DNA from: Pseudanabaena sp. PCC 6802 | GTDB taxonomy: Bacteria > Cyanobacteriota > Cyanobacteriia > Pseudanabaenales > Pseudanabaenaceae | Assembly: GCF_000332175.1 (NCBI RefSeq) | Contig: NZ_KB235914.1 | Location: 4,026,868 to 4,090,867 of the forward strand | Reading direction: 5' to 3' | DNA: 64,000 nt | In this document: positions 54,068 through 62,181 of the stretch, piece after piece | Numbering within the stretch: position 1 is the first letter of the stretch | Layout: each line of letters begins with the position of its first letter | Program-made: the position numbers and the translations under genes | Notes under the pieces: model-generated | Databases searched by the model: none | Seen by the model: the letters and a program-made list of their open reading frames with translations, nothing else | What the model was told of the DNA's origin: nothing

Positions 54068-54165
54068 TGCTGACGGCAGAGAAATTCCCAGGCTACGAAC
54101 TGCGGCTCCCCTTCTACCTGGAAGCCTTCACCGAGTATTTACCGCGAAGCGACGGCGACGCTTGA
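54067..54165 (+). CDS. Tiny frame coupled to the RHH gene, probably a truncated gene
   Basis: A 32-residue frame overlapping the previous stop (TAATG): LTAEKFPGYELRLPFYLEAF then TEYLPRSDGDA and stop. Composition is protein-like, and protein-like phrases continue after the stop in other frames (for example YHEIAWLLKLPDLPPPGKQL at about 54220-54280), so this is probably the beginning of a longer gene broken by frameshifts. Confidence 0.4.
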   Translation: MLTAEKFPGYELRLPFYLEAFTEYLPRSDGDA

Positions 54166-54599
54166 GAATCCCGATCGGCTGCTTACAGCAACGGAATTTT
54201 TGCGCGTCGGCAAACGGCTATCATGAAATCGCATGGCTGCTCAAACTCCCCGACTTGCCTCCACCAGGCAAGCAATTATTGCGGGAGCAATGGCAGCTAA
54301 TGCATTGATTTTATGGCTACGCAGGGATAAAAGCCATGCCTATGAGCCGCGCACTTTATCCCGTTGATTGGGAAGCGATGTCACCGCCGCGCCCACGCTA
54401 GTTGCTCCTCTAACTATCAGGAAAGGCTATCAAACTGACCTTCTGCGGGTAACGCAAATAGCCTGATTATTGGAAGGGTTAATATACAAGACTTCTAGGT
54501 TCCTTTAAATTATTTTGGACTAATTTACTTGGACTAGCTTATTTACTTGTCTATGTGTAAAATTAGCTCCACATAGGCATTCTAGCTCTTTAATCCAAA
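54166..54599. other. Degenerate coding debris
   Basis: 434 bases without an intact gene. Besides the phrase noted in the previous entry, MPMSRALYPVDWEAMS (about 54336-54383) resembles the start of plasmid-borne HNH-type proteins but meets a stop within five more codons. Consistent with decayed phage or plasmid genes. Confidence 0.4.
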
Positions 54600-55226
54600 A
54601 TGTCAACCGAGTTTAATTTTGACGAATCATGCTGGTATTCCGGCTGCGATGATACCTATTTAGCAGAGTTGCTGCCAGCCCATCCTGGCTATTGGTTTGT
54701 CGTGCTTCTAGGTCGCGGCTATCTGGCAACATCCGATCGCCCTTTTCCCCGGAAAAACATCGTCAACTTCCTGGCTAAGCATGGCTTTGTGTTCGATCTC
54801 GCGATCTGGGAATCCGTTGTATCCGATCGCTTCACCCAAAACCCCTTTTTATCAAAAACATCTGCTCGCAGGGCGATCGCGGTTTGTCAAACTGGCAAGC
54901 ATCAATTACCCCAAAGACCTGCTGTAGTTGAATTCGGTCAAAATACCGAGACAAAACCTAAATCCAGGCGGAGATCGCAGGTTTGCTTTATCCTCACCGC
55001 CGACCGGGAATTTCTGCACGTAGGCACGGCGCTCGATCCGCACAGTTCTCTGCAAAAGCTCCAGGCTGCTTACCCGCAAACATTAAACCTGATTGGCTCT
55101 CTTCCCGATCGCCGTAAGCTCGGCCAAACGATTCACCAGCAGTTCGGGCACCTGAATACTCAGGGAAACTGGTTTCGCTATTCCCAGGAACTACAAGCCC
55201 ATATCGCATCCCTACTTGCGACTTAA
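54600..55226 (+). CDS. Hypothetical protein with C-terminal GIY-YIG/T5orf172-like domain
   Basis: 208 residues. The N-terminal 90 residues (DESCWYSGCDDTYLAELLPA, GYWFVVLLGRGYLATSDRPF) are unrecognised. From about 120 the pattern CFILTADREFLHVGTALDPH, LQKLQAAYPQTLNLIGSLPD, QTIHQQFGHLNTQGNWF matches the Mug113/T5orf172 branch of GIY-YIG proteins, though the first Tyr motif is altered, so nuclease activity is uncertain. It ends inside the last codons of the convergent AlkD-like gene (15-base overlap). Confidence 0.6.
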   Translation: MSTEFNFDESCWYSGCDDTYLAELLPAHPGYWFVVLLGRGYLATSDRPFPRKNIVNFLAKHGFVFDLAIWESVVSDRFTQNPFLSKTSARRAIAVCQTGKHQLPQRPAVVEFGQNTETKPKSRRRSQVCFILTADREFLHVGTALDPHSSLQKLQAAYPQTLNLIGSLPDRRKLGQTIHQQFGHLNTQGNWFRYSQELQAHIASLLAT

Positions 55227-55916
55227 ATAGGCTTTGCGTTTCGGTTCCTCGAAGTGCTCGATCGCGTATCTTAGCATCGTGCGCGGCATCTGCGTGCAAT
55301 AACGATCCAAAAAAGTCTCCAGGGTTTGCCTATCTTTCTTCCCAACTTCGCGCAAAGCCCAGCCCACCGCCTTATGAATTAGATCGTGCGGGTGGTTAAG
55401 CAGAATAACCGCAATCTGCCACGTATCCTCAAATTGGTCGTGCTTGATAAATTCCATCGTCGTAATTATGGCAATCCTTTGCTCCCAAAGGCTTTCAGAA
55501 CGCGCCAGATCGTACAGAACACTGCGATCGCGCTCTAGCAAGTACGCTCCCAAAATCGGGCGACAGGTGACATCCACTAAATCCCAGTTATTTATCCATT
55601 CTGTATGTTGCAAATAGAAGGTCGCGATCTCTGATTGCTCTGCCACAGAGGCTTTAGGAAACTGATAGGTCAAAATTAGTAACGCTGTCAGGCGTTCCTC
55701 GTGAATCTTACTCTGCAACAGATTTTCGATATCCAACAGATTCAAATCCACATATGCCTTTGCTAGCTTGCGTTGCTCGGGGACGGCGATTCCCAAGAAC
55801 TCATCGCCTTCGCCATACTCGCCTTTGTCAGTTTTAAAGAAGCGGCTGAGTGCCTTAGCCTTCTCTGAATTGCTAAGAGCCTTTAGCTTTTGTTTCAGGT
55901 CGTCAAGTCTACTCAC
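55212..55916 (-). CDS. DNA alkylation repair protein (AlkD-like, HEAT-repeat)
   Basis: 234 residues starting with GTG. All-helical HEAT-like repeats with family phrases LGIAVPEQRKLAKAYVD, EWINNWDLVDVTCRPILG (the WDLVD segment holds a catalytic-type Asp) and HKAVGWALREVGKKD. AlkD proteins excise cationic alkylated bases such as N3- or N7-methylated purines. Full family length. thiD lies 62 bases upstream on the same strand. Confidence 0.9.
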   Translation of the reverse strand: MSRLDDLKQKLKALSNSEKAKALSRFFKTDKGEYGEGDEFLGIAVPEQRKLAKAYVDLNLLDIENLLQSKIHEERLTALLILTYQFPKASVAEQSEIATFYLQHTEWINNWDLVDVTCRPILGAYLLERDRSVLYDLARSESLWEQRIAIITTMEFIKHDQFEDTWQIAVILLNHPHDLIHKAVGWALREVGKKDRQTLETFLDRYCTQMPRTMLRYAIEHFEEPKRKAYLSRK

Positions 55917-55978
55917 GATTTTGTTATCATACTAAGAATATGAGACTTATATTTAGTCTAATTTCAATTTACTGAGTC

Positions 55979-56818
55979 TTAAATGAGACCAGGTGGAGCC
56001 GATAATAGCGGAAAGAAATGACCGACTGGCCCCTGTCCCTTACCGATCGCCAGACTGTGTTTTAATGCCTGCGTGACATAGGTTTTCGCATCTTTTACCG
56101 CTATTAGCTTGGGCTTACCCAGTGCCAGATTGGCGGCGATCGCTGCCGATAGCGTGCAACCCGTACCGTGCGTGTGGGGAGTCTCAACCGTCTCAGTTCG
56201 CAATACCTCGATCTGCCCATCCTCACACCACACATCCACGCCGCGCAGTTCCCCTGGCATCCCACCGCCCTTGACCAGCAGAGTTTTTACACCTAGGGAT
56301 AGGATCTTCTGGGCGGCCTGTTGCATATCCGCTAGCGTGGCAATCTCCATGCCAGCTAGGATTTGGGCTTCGTAGCGGTTGGGCGTGGCGATCGCGGCAA
56401 GGGGTAAAAGCAACCGCGTCATGCTTTGCACGGCATCGTCATCGATTAACTGCGCTCCGGTACGCGATACCATCACCGGATCGACTACGACATTGGCAAA
56501 ACCCATTGCCGCCAACTTCTTGGCAATCGTGCGGATAATCTCCTGGTTCAAGAGCATCCCCGTCTTAACTGCCAGGACGCGGATATCCGTCACCACCGCC
56601 TCGATTTGCGCCGCCACCGCCTCCGGTGACATGGCATCTACCCGATTTACTCCCAGCGTATTCTGCGCAGTCACGCAGGTAATAGCGCTCGTACCGTGCA
56701 CGCAATGAAATGCAAACGTCCGCAAATCCGCCTGAATTCCCGCCCCACCGCCGCTATCCGAGCCAGCGATCGTCATAGCAACAGGCACGTTCGTTCGATC
56801 CAAAATATTAGTTGGCAT
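55979..56818 (-). CDS. thiD: Hydroxymethylpyrimidine/phosphomethylpyrimidine kinase ThiD
   Basis: About 279 residues from ATG 56818 (MPTNILDRTNVPVAM); a longer frame starts at 56878 but the extra 20 residues are not family-like. Ribokinase fold with AMTIAGSDSGGGAGIQADL (substrate loop), VVDPVMVSRTGAQL, and the anion-hole/catalytic THGTGCTLSAAIAANLALG. It phosphorylates HMP twice for thiamine synthesis. No TPP riboswitch was recognised upstream; instead, GAGTCTTA-like motifs cluster there. Confidence 0.95.
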   Translation of the reverse strand: MPTNILDRTNVPVAMTIAGSDSGGGAGIQADLRTFAFHCVHGTSAITCVTAQNTLGVNRVDAMSPEAVAAQIEAVVTDIRVLAVKTGMLLNQEIIRTIAKKLAAMGFANVVVDPVMVSRTGAQLIDDDAVQSMTRLLLPLAAIATPNRYEAQILAGMEIATLADMQQAAQKILSLGVKTLLVKGGGMPGELRGVDVWCEDGQIEVLRTETVETPHTHGTGCTLSAAIAANLALGKPKLIAVKDAKTYVTQALKHSLAIGKGQGPVGHFFPLLSAPPGLI

Positions 56819-56830
56819 ATCAAAATTTAT

Positions 56831-56898
56831 AGTCTTATTTCTAGAATGCAAGACATATACTGAGTCTATAAATAACATTATGAGTCTTATTCATAGAC
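56831..56898. repeat. Cluster of GAGTCT(T)A motifs upstream of thiD
   Basis: AGTCTTA at 56831, GAGTCTATA at 56862 and GAGTCTTATTCATAGAC at 56882-56898. Near-copies occur at 55974 (GAGTCTTA) and at 60259-60276 (GAGTCTTAATTTATAGAC), the latter also followed by AAAAA. They may be regulator sites, weak hairpins (GTCT...AGAC) or marks of inserted DNA. Confidence 0.5.
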
Positions 56899-56923
56899 AA
56901 AAAAGAAGAATCTTCTCCGCGAG

Positions 56924-59089
56924 CTAAGTAGTCGGATTGCTCTTTATTTGTTGAAGTAGTTCTATTATGGCATTTGGGTTGTTCTGCATCATTTGCTCCA
57001 ATGCATCTTTACTCATACCCGTTTCGCGTTGAAGGGAAAGCATCATCAGCGAAATCGCCACGGATTGCGTATGCGGATGATCTTCGCCAAATGTTGCCAT
57101 TAAAATTCCCAAAGCCCTTTGGAAAAGCGGTTCCGCCTCCGCGTACTTCCCTTGCGATTGGTATAGCAATGCGAGATTATTGACGCTTTGTGCGACATCA
57201 GGATGGTCAGCTCCCAGTTTTCGTACCCTAATTTCCCACGATTTCAGGTGTAACAGTTCTACGATTTCGCCGTAATTCCCTTGCAATTGGTGTAGATACG
57301 CGAGATTATTGAGGCTTCGTGCGACATCAGGATGGTCTGCTCCCAGTTGCCCTTTAGTAATTTCGAGCGATCGCAGGTATAGAGGTTCCGCCTCCGCGTA
57401 CTTCCCTTGCAACTGGTATAGATGTGCGAGATTATTGAGAAAGGTGGCAACATCGGGATGGTCTGCTCCCAGTTGCCCTTCAGTAATTTTGAGCGATCGC
57501 AGGTATAGAGGTTCCGCCTCCGCGTACTTCCCTTGCAACTGGTATAGATGTGCGAGATTATTGAGAAAGGTGGCAACATCGGGATGGTCTGCTCCCAGTT
57601 GCCGTTCAGTAATTTCGAGCGATCGCAGGTATAGAGGTTCCGCCTCCGCGTACTTCCCTTGCAACTGGTATAGATGTGCGAGATTATTGAGAAAGGTGGC
57701 AACATCGGGATGGTCTGCTCCCAGTTGCCCTTCAGTAATTTTGAGCGATCGCAGGTATAGAGGTTCCGCCTCCGCGTACTTCCCTTCTGCTTTGTATAGC
57801 TCTGCGAGATTATTGAGGCTTTGTGCAACACGGGGATGGTCTGCTCCCAGTTGCCGTTCCCAAATTTCCCGCGATCGTCGATACAGCAGTTCTGCCTCTG
57901 CGTAATTCCCTTGCGATTGGTATAGAAATGCCAACCAACTTAAACCTATTGCTAAAGATTCTGGACTTCCTGTATCTTCCAAACGTTCCACTAGAAAACT
58001 CAGATGTGGCATGACGAGATTCGTTTCTGCCCACAGCGAGTATCTGGGGTTTTCCGAACTGCGTTTTGCCTCTGCCACTATCGCATCATAAGCCGCAGAG
58101 TCTAATTCTGAAGCAGTTTCCAATTGCTGCCATTTCACCGCAAAAAACTCTCGTAGCAGTTGGTGCAGTTGATAGATATCCTTGCCCACCCTCTGCAATA
58201 AATGCAAACTTACCATCTCGTCTCGCCGATCTTCTAGATCTTCCTCATCCCATTCTGGTAAACACGCTCTCACCATGCTCCAGGGAATCGGAGCGAGAGC
58301 AAATCGACTCAGCAGTCCTGCTAATGTTTGAGATTCCAATGTCAGTGTTTCCCAACTCACATCAAATGCCTCCGCCACTCCCAACGGGGCTGTCATGCCA
58401 GGATAGGCTTTCTCCAGTGCCTTTGCATCCAGGCGTTTTTCCTCCAGCCGTTTTCGCAGCGTCGCCAATCCCACATCCGTTTTTTGCTCTAGGTAGCGCC
58501 CTACCAGTTCTAACCCCAAGGGTAAGTCGCCTAGCCATTCGCACAACCACTCTGCCTGCGTCAGGTCGGCATCGATCCGACCGTCCTTCACCAACTTTCG
58601 CAACAAATTCAGAGATTCCGATCGCTCCAAAATATCCAATGTCAATTCTTGGATTCGCCCACCCAAGCGCAACCGCGTCGTCAGCAACACCTTAAAGCGA
58701 GGATTTACCGGCGGCAAAAATGGCTCGATCGCTTTATAGTCCCCCACGTCGTCAAAGATTACCAGCACCTCCCCTTCCTGCCAGTAACGCCAGCAATAGG
58801 CTATCTGCTCCGACAGTTCTGCGTCCTCTCGCGGGTTTAACAGCAACTGCGAGCGAGCAAATGCCACGATCTGACTGCCCGCATCTTCGCGCGATCGCAG
58901 CCAGCACAGTCCGCCTGGATATGCTTGCCCGTATTTCAACCCGTATTGCAATGCCAATTCCGTTTTACCGACACCGCCCATCCCCCTAACCGCCGTAATG
59001 GCAATGCGATCGCCCCCTTGCAACATCTGATGCAGTTGAGTTAAAGCTTCATCCCGCCCGACAAAAGCGATCGCGCCACTGCGCGGCAA
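56924..59089 (-). CDS. NB-ARC/STAND ATPase with kinesin-light-chain-type TPR repeats
   Basis: 721 residues from TTG 59089, the only start seen. NB-ARC: FVGRDEALTQLHQML, Walker A GMGGVGKTELAL, Walker B LVIFDDVGD, LLTTRLRLGG, and GDLPLGLELVGRYL (GLPL box). A winged-helix-like region follows to about 300. From about 385, seven 42-residue TPRs (YAEAEPLYLRSLEITE, HPDVATFLNNLAHLYQLQGK) fill the rest. STAND proteins oligomerise when the sensor repeats bind a trigger. The frame is open upstream with no good start and reads NNLPRSGAIAFVGRD, the usual linker in hydrolase-NB-ARC fusions, so the hydrolase pieces upstream probably belong to the same ancestral gene. Confidence 0.85.
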   Translation of the reverse strand: MPRSGAIAFVGRDEALTQLHQMLQGGDRIAITAVRGMGGVGKTELALQYGLKYGQAYPGGLCWLRSREDAGSQIVAFARSQLLLNPREDAELSEQIAYCWRYWQEGEVLVIFDDVGDYKAIEPFLPPVNPRFKVLLTTRLRLGGRIQELTLDILERSESLNLLRKLVKDGRIDADLTQAEWLCEWLGDLPLGLELVGRYLEQKTDVGLATLRKRLEEKRLDAKALEKAYPGMTAPLGVAEAFDVSWETLTLESQTLAGLLSRFALAPIPWSMVRACLPEWDEEDLEDRRDEMVSLHLLQRVGKDIYQLHQLLREFFAVKWQQLETASELDSAAYDAIVAEAKRSSENPRYSLWAETNLVMPHLSFLVERLEDTGSPESLAIGLSWLAFLYQSQGNYAEAELLYRRSREIWERQLGADHPRVAQSLNNLAELYKAEGKYAEAEPLYLRSLKITEGQLGADHPDVATFLNNLAHLYQLQGKYAEAEPLYLRSLEITERQLGADHPDVATFLNNLAHLYQLQGKYAEAEPLYLRSLKITEGQLGADHPDVATFLNNLAHLYQLQGKYAEAEPLYLRSLEITKGQLGADHPDVARSLNNLAYLHQLQGNYGEIVELLHLKSWEIRVRKLGADHPDVAQSVNNLALLYQSQGKYAEAEPLFQRALGILMATFGEDHPHTQSVAISLMMLSLQRETGMSKDALEQMMQNNPNAIIELLQQIKSNPTT
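57335..57838 (-). repeat. Near-identical 126-bp tandem TPR-coding units
   Basis: GTCTGCTCCC recurs at 57461, 57587 and 57713, exactly 126 bases apart, and the intervening sequences differ at only a few positions. Each unit encodes one 42-residue TPR; flanking units are more diverged. This suggests recent unit duplication or gene conversion. Confidence 0.9.
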
Positions 59090-59157
59090 ATTATTCGGCG
59101 CTCCACCTGATATTTTGTCCTGCCCCTCCGCCGTGGTGGAATCGTTAGGCGAAGAGG

Positions 59158-59595
59158 CTACTGAGGGGAAAGGTATTTTTTGAGAAAGCGCTTTGTGCTG
59201 TTGTAAACAGGGCTATCCTCGCGATCGCTTGGCTGCGGACGGCAAATCGTCAGGTGATCTGTGCCCGTTACGCGGATCAAAGGTAAATCTTTGCTCAAGG
59301 AAGCGCTGACTTCATCCACGACAATACCTACTACTGGCAGGGGCTTTGTCTCTCCAAAGCACCACACAGGAATCTTGCTCAGTTTTTCATCCTGTAAGAA
59401 ATCATCGTTCAACTCGCGCAAGCGACTGTGCCCAAAACTCAGTTCTTCGACGCTAGCCGTTACTTTTAATATTTTTAGCAGCGCATCATTAGCAGCTTGA
59501 ACTTTGTCAGCGAGGGACGAGCCGACATGAGGAGTTGCCAAAAAGAGAATCCCTTTGGTTTGCTCTGCAACCTGCCGCCATTCCTCAGAACTCAT
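59158..59595 (-). pseudogene. Alpha/beta-hydrolase, C-terminal half
   Basis: 145 residues starting SSEEWRQVAEQTKGILFLAT and containing TPHVGSSLADKVQ and TGTDHLTICRP, the last with the probable catalytic His. It corresponds to the second half of PGAP1/DUF676-like lipases or esterases. It is in the same frame as the N-terminal half (59665-60138) but separated from it by four stop codons. Its own end at 59158 lies just after a run of six A on the coding strand; a one-base change there would let it run into the NB-ARC frame. Confidence 0.7.
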
Positions 59596-59664
59596 TTAAG
59601 AAAGTATAAATACTTAGTATTTTTTGCTGCTTCAGGGGATGTATGGTACTGAAATGCTGACTTC

Positions 59665-60138
59665 TTACATGGTAGCAATGTGACTAAAAGAAGCTTTTCT
59701 TGACTTCCCAAATGGGTTCTCAGACTTAGCACCTTTAGCATTGCGCAAGGTCTGCTTGATTAGCAATCCCCCCATGCTATGCGTGACAAAGACCACAGGA
59801 TGCCTACCTATCTCTCGGTTAGCAAACACCTCAAGCACCAGATTAGCCTGATCGTAAAGTGGATTTGTATCGCCACGCCATGCCGTGGGTGCTACCTCAT
59901 AGTCCAACGACCATATCCCCAAATCTGGACGATCCTTTCCCAACCATACCGGCCAGAAATCTAATTGACCTGCATCTAGCCTAGTGCCATCGCGATCGCA
60001 CTGTTTCTGCAACTGCTTAATCTCATCGGGGTTTGCGTGCCACGTTTCCAAACCGTCGCCTCCCAACCCATGCACGAATACGACATCCCCAAACCGCTCC
60101 AGATTGTCGCATCCCCCAATCTTAATCAGCTTTGCCAT
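59665..60138 (-). pseudogene. Alpha/beta-hydrolase, N-terminal half
   Basis: From ATG 60138 about 157 residues: DVVFVHGLGGDGLETWHANP (oxyanion region), IWSLDYEVAPTAWRGDTNPL, and VVFVTHSMGGLLIKQTLRNA with the nucleophile Ser in HSMGG. It stops at 59665 after an unrelated-looking tail (KSRKASFSHIATM). The His of the triad is on the separate downstream piece, so neither half alone should be active. An effector hydrolase fused or coupled to NB-ARC-TPR would match known bacterial and fungal NLR-like designs (inference). Confidence 0.72.
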
Positions 60139-60295
60139 CGCAACCCTAAACCTATATTTATATGCAAGAATTATAGCTGTTTTCAAAGTAAAAAGGGCGT
60201 TTGCGCGATCTTTGACTTTGCTATATCCTGGCATGCCCCCAATATCGCTCTTACAGCGTGAGTCTTAATTTATAGACAAAAATTGCTCGACTAAA

Positions 60296-60691
60296 TTATT
60301 TATACCAATCCGCAATCGCAAGCCCTACAACTCTTGAGAACTCACTAACGTTATGGGTCACAAGAGTTGCCTGACGTGCCAAAGCTGTCCCAGCAATCAA
60401 AACATCGATTGAACCTATAGGCGTACCTTGTTTCTCTAATTGAGCGCGAATTGATGCAGCAGCAAAGGCATCAGCATAATCGAACGGTACTAAATTAACT
60501 TGGCTCGATAGTTGTTGAAGCTGTTGGATGCGTTTTGCAGGTGAGATGGACTTTGCAATTCCAACATGCAATTCAAAAAGAACGATTGTAGAAATAGCAA
60601 TTTCTTGAGGAGAGACGCTAGCAAGATTTTTTAAAACCTGCCCTTGACCTTTAAAGTAGTAGATTAGAGTATTGGTATCTAGAAGATACAT
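60296..60691 (-). CDS. VapC-type PIN-domain toxin
   Basis: 131 residues from ATG 60691. PIN motifs: YLLDTNTLIYYFKG (first Asp), ISTIVLFELHVGIAK (Glu), IGSIDVLIAGTALAR (Asp), and LVTHNVSEFSRV (a late Asn where Asp is common). A metal-dependent RNase that usually cuts tRNA or rRNA. Only one base separates it from the antitoxin stop, so the two are coupled. The alternative start at 60733 overlaps the antitoxin and adds non-family residues. Confidence 0.88.
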   Translation of the reverse strand: MYLLDTNTLIYYFKGQGQVLKNLASVSPQEIAISTIVLFELHVGIAKSISPAKRIQQLQQLSSQVNLVPFDYADAFAAASIRAQLEKQGTPIGSIDVLIAGTALARQATLVTHNVSEFSRVVGLAIADWYK

Positions 60692-60692
60692 C

Positions 60693-60941
60693 TTATAGGC
60701 TCTCCCGTAAAATGTCGTGTCCAGAAGTTGCACGAATCTCCTCTAGCGAAGGGAAATCCTCACCCCAGCTTCCTGCTAAGGAATTAACAAGCTCTGTCCA
60801 GGAACTAGTAACGCCAGTACTATCTGTTCGATCTGCATTTAGAGATTTAGCACGAATAAATTCAGCAAAGTCCAGGATTTCGCTAGCTTGCTCTTGAGGA
60901 AGGGATTTAACAAGTTCGTAAATTTGTTCGGCGATAGTCAT
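60693..60941 (-). CDS. DUF2281-type antitoxin
   Basis: 82 residues from ATG 60941: MTIAEQIYELVKSLPQEQAS and EILDFAEFIRAK, the DUF2281/VapB-like pattern, then an acidic C-terminus (GEDFPSLEEIRA) that should bind the PIN toxin. A longer in-frame start at 61046 lies inside the neighbouring insertion element and is not credible. The IS630 end is 42 bases upstream of the ATG, so the native promoter may have been displaced. Confidence 0.83.
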   Translation of the reverse strand: MTIAEQIYELVKSLPQEQASEILDFAEFIRAKSLNADRTDSTGVTSSWTELVNSLAGSWGEDFPSLEEIRATSGHDILRESL

Positions 60942-60982
60942 AATGTTCCACAGATGAAGTAAACAACTTAAAGGCGGTAATA

Positions 60983-62113
60983 TTGCTCCGGCAATGAAAA
61001 AGAAAGCATAGGATAATAGAAGTAAAGGCACAAGGAGGTTTGACATGGATAAACCAGATGGCCGACACCTATCGATAGAGACGCAAAATTACCTTCGACA
61101 GCAAGCGATCCGGTTGCGAGAACAAGGGAAACGAGTATGTGATATTAGTGAGTACCTGGGGATTCATCGTAACACGATTACGGAGTGGTGGTGGGCGTAT
61201 CAAGATTACGGAGAAGCAGCCCTGTTTCAGCAGCGACGAGGACGAGAGGTAGGGGAAGGGCGCAGTTTAAGTGCCTCAGAGGAAACAACGATTGAAGAAA
61301 TGCTGCGGGGACACAGCCCGGAGGAATACCAGATCGAGAGCGCCTTGTGGAGTAGACGAGCCGTAAAAGCCTTAATCGAGCAAGAATTAGGTGTGGAGAT
61401 GCCAATCCGCACAGTGGGGGAATACCTCAAACGATGGGGCTACAGCCCCCAGAAGCCGATCGAACGTGCCTATGAGCAAGACCCCGCTGCCGTGAAACAC
61501 TGGTTACAGGAAGAATATCCCGCGATTGAGCAACGGGCACAAGCAGAAGGTGCCGAAATCGAGTGGGGAGATGAATCGGGACTCAGTTCTGATGAGTATG
61601 GAGGGCGAGGTTATGCACCCAAGGGGCATCCCCCTGAAATTCGTCCTAGTAAACGCGAGCGGACACGGTTGAATTTCATTGCTAGCATCAGTAATCAAGG
61701 CACGATTCAATTTATGCTTTACACCTGTACCTTGACAGCCCCAGTATTTATTGAATTTCTGCAACGGTTGATTGACAAGCGTTCAAGCAAACTGTTTTGG
61801 ATCGTGGATCGCCATCCCGTCCATCGAGAGCGCCCCGTGCAGCAATGGTTAGAACAGCACTCCCAGGAGATCGAGTTATTTTATTTGCCTTCCTATGCGC
61901 CGCAGTTGAATCCAGTAGAGTATTTCAATGGTGATGTGAAACAGGGAGTTCACGCCAAACCTCTGACGCGAAACCTGGGTCAATTAAAACATAGATTGCT
62001 ATCTCAACTGCAGAAATTGCAGAGATTGCCTGCCCACATTAGGAGTTACTTTAAGCATCCATCTATTATTTATGCTGCTCTATAGATTGCATTCTATTTT
62101 ATTGCCAAGGCAA
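60983..62113 (+). mobile_element. IS630-family insertion sequence, complete (1131 bp)
   Basis: The left end TTGCTCCGGCAAT and right end (complement) TTGCCAAGGCAAT begin an imperfect inverted repeat of about 27 bases. Each end is also a small palindrome (TTGC...GCAA). Both sides are flanked by TA (60981-60982 and 62114-62115), the target duplication expected for IS630/Tc1-type elements. It contains one intact transposase gene and lies between the antitoxin gene and selO. Confidence 0.88.
61045..62085 (+). CDS. IS630-family transposase
   Basis: 346 residues. N-terminal helix-turn-helix (VCDISEYLGIHRNTITEWWW), a second winged-helix region (KALIEQELGVEMPIRTVGEY), and the DDE core: EWGDESGLSSDE (first Asp), WIVDRHPVHRERP (second Asp), QLNPVEYFNGDVKQ (Glu). 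AAGGAGG precedes ATG 61045. No disruption, so probably functional. Confidence 0.94.
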   Translation: MDKPDGRHLSIETQNYLRQQAIRLREQGKRVCDISEYLGIHRNTITEWWWAYQDYGEAALFQQRRGREVGEGRSLSASEETTIEEMLRGHSPEEYQIESALWSRRAVKALIEQELGVEMPIRTVGEYLKRWGYSPQKPIERAYEQDPAAVKHWLQEEYPAIEQRAQAEGAEIEWGDESGLSSDEYGGRGYAPKGHPPEIRPSKRERTRLNFIASISNQGTIQFMLYTCTLTAPVFIEFLQRLIDKRSSKLFWIVDRHPVHRERPVQQWLEQHSQEIELFYLPSYAPQLNPVEYFNGDVKQGVHAKPLTRNLGQLKHRLLSQLQKLQRLPAHIRSYFKHPSIIYAAL

Positions 62114-62181
62114 TAACTCAATTATATGAAGCCCAAACACTTCTCGTTTCGTTATAGTCTGGCACAGTTCCTATATTGCTT

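Noticed and set aside
54994-55299. Minus-strand frame of 101 residues across the end of the GIY-YIG-like gene
   Set aside because: Shadow of two real genes on either strand, and composition is not protein-like.
57259-57905. Long open frames on both strands across the TPR repeats (for example a minus-strand frame of 190 residues and a plus-strand frame of 198 residues)
   Set aside because: They are shadows of the repeated TPR coding sequence: the translated repeats have non-protein-like composition and follow the 126-base period exactly.
58066-58695. Plus-strand open frame of 209 residues opposite the NB-ARC domain
   Set aside because: Pro/Ser-rich composition typical of antisense frames; the minus strand encodes clear NB-ARC motifs here.
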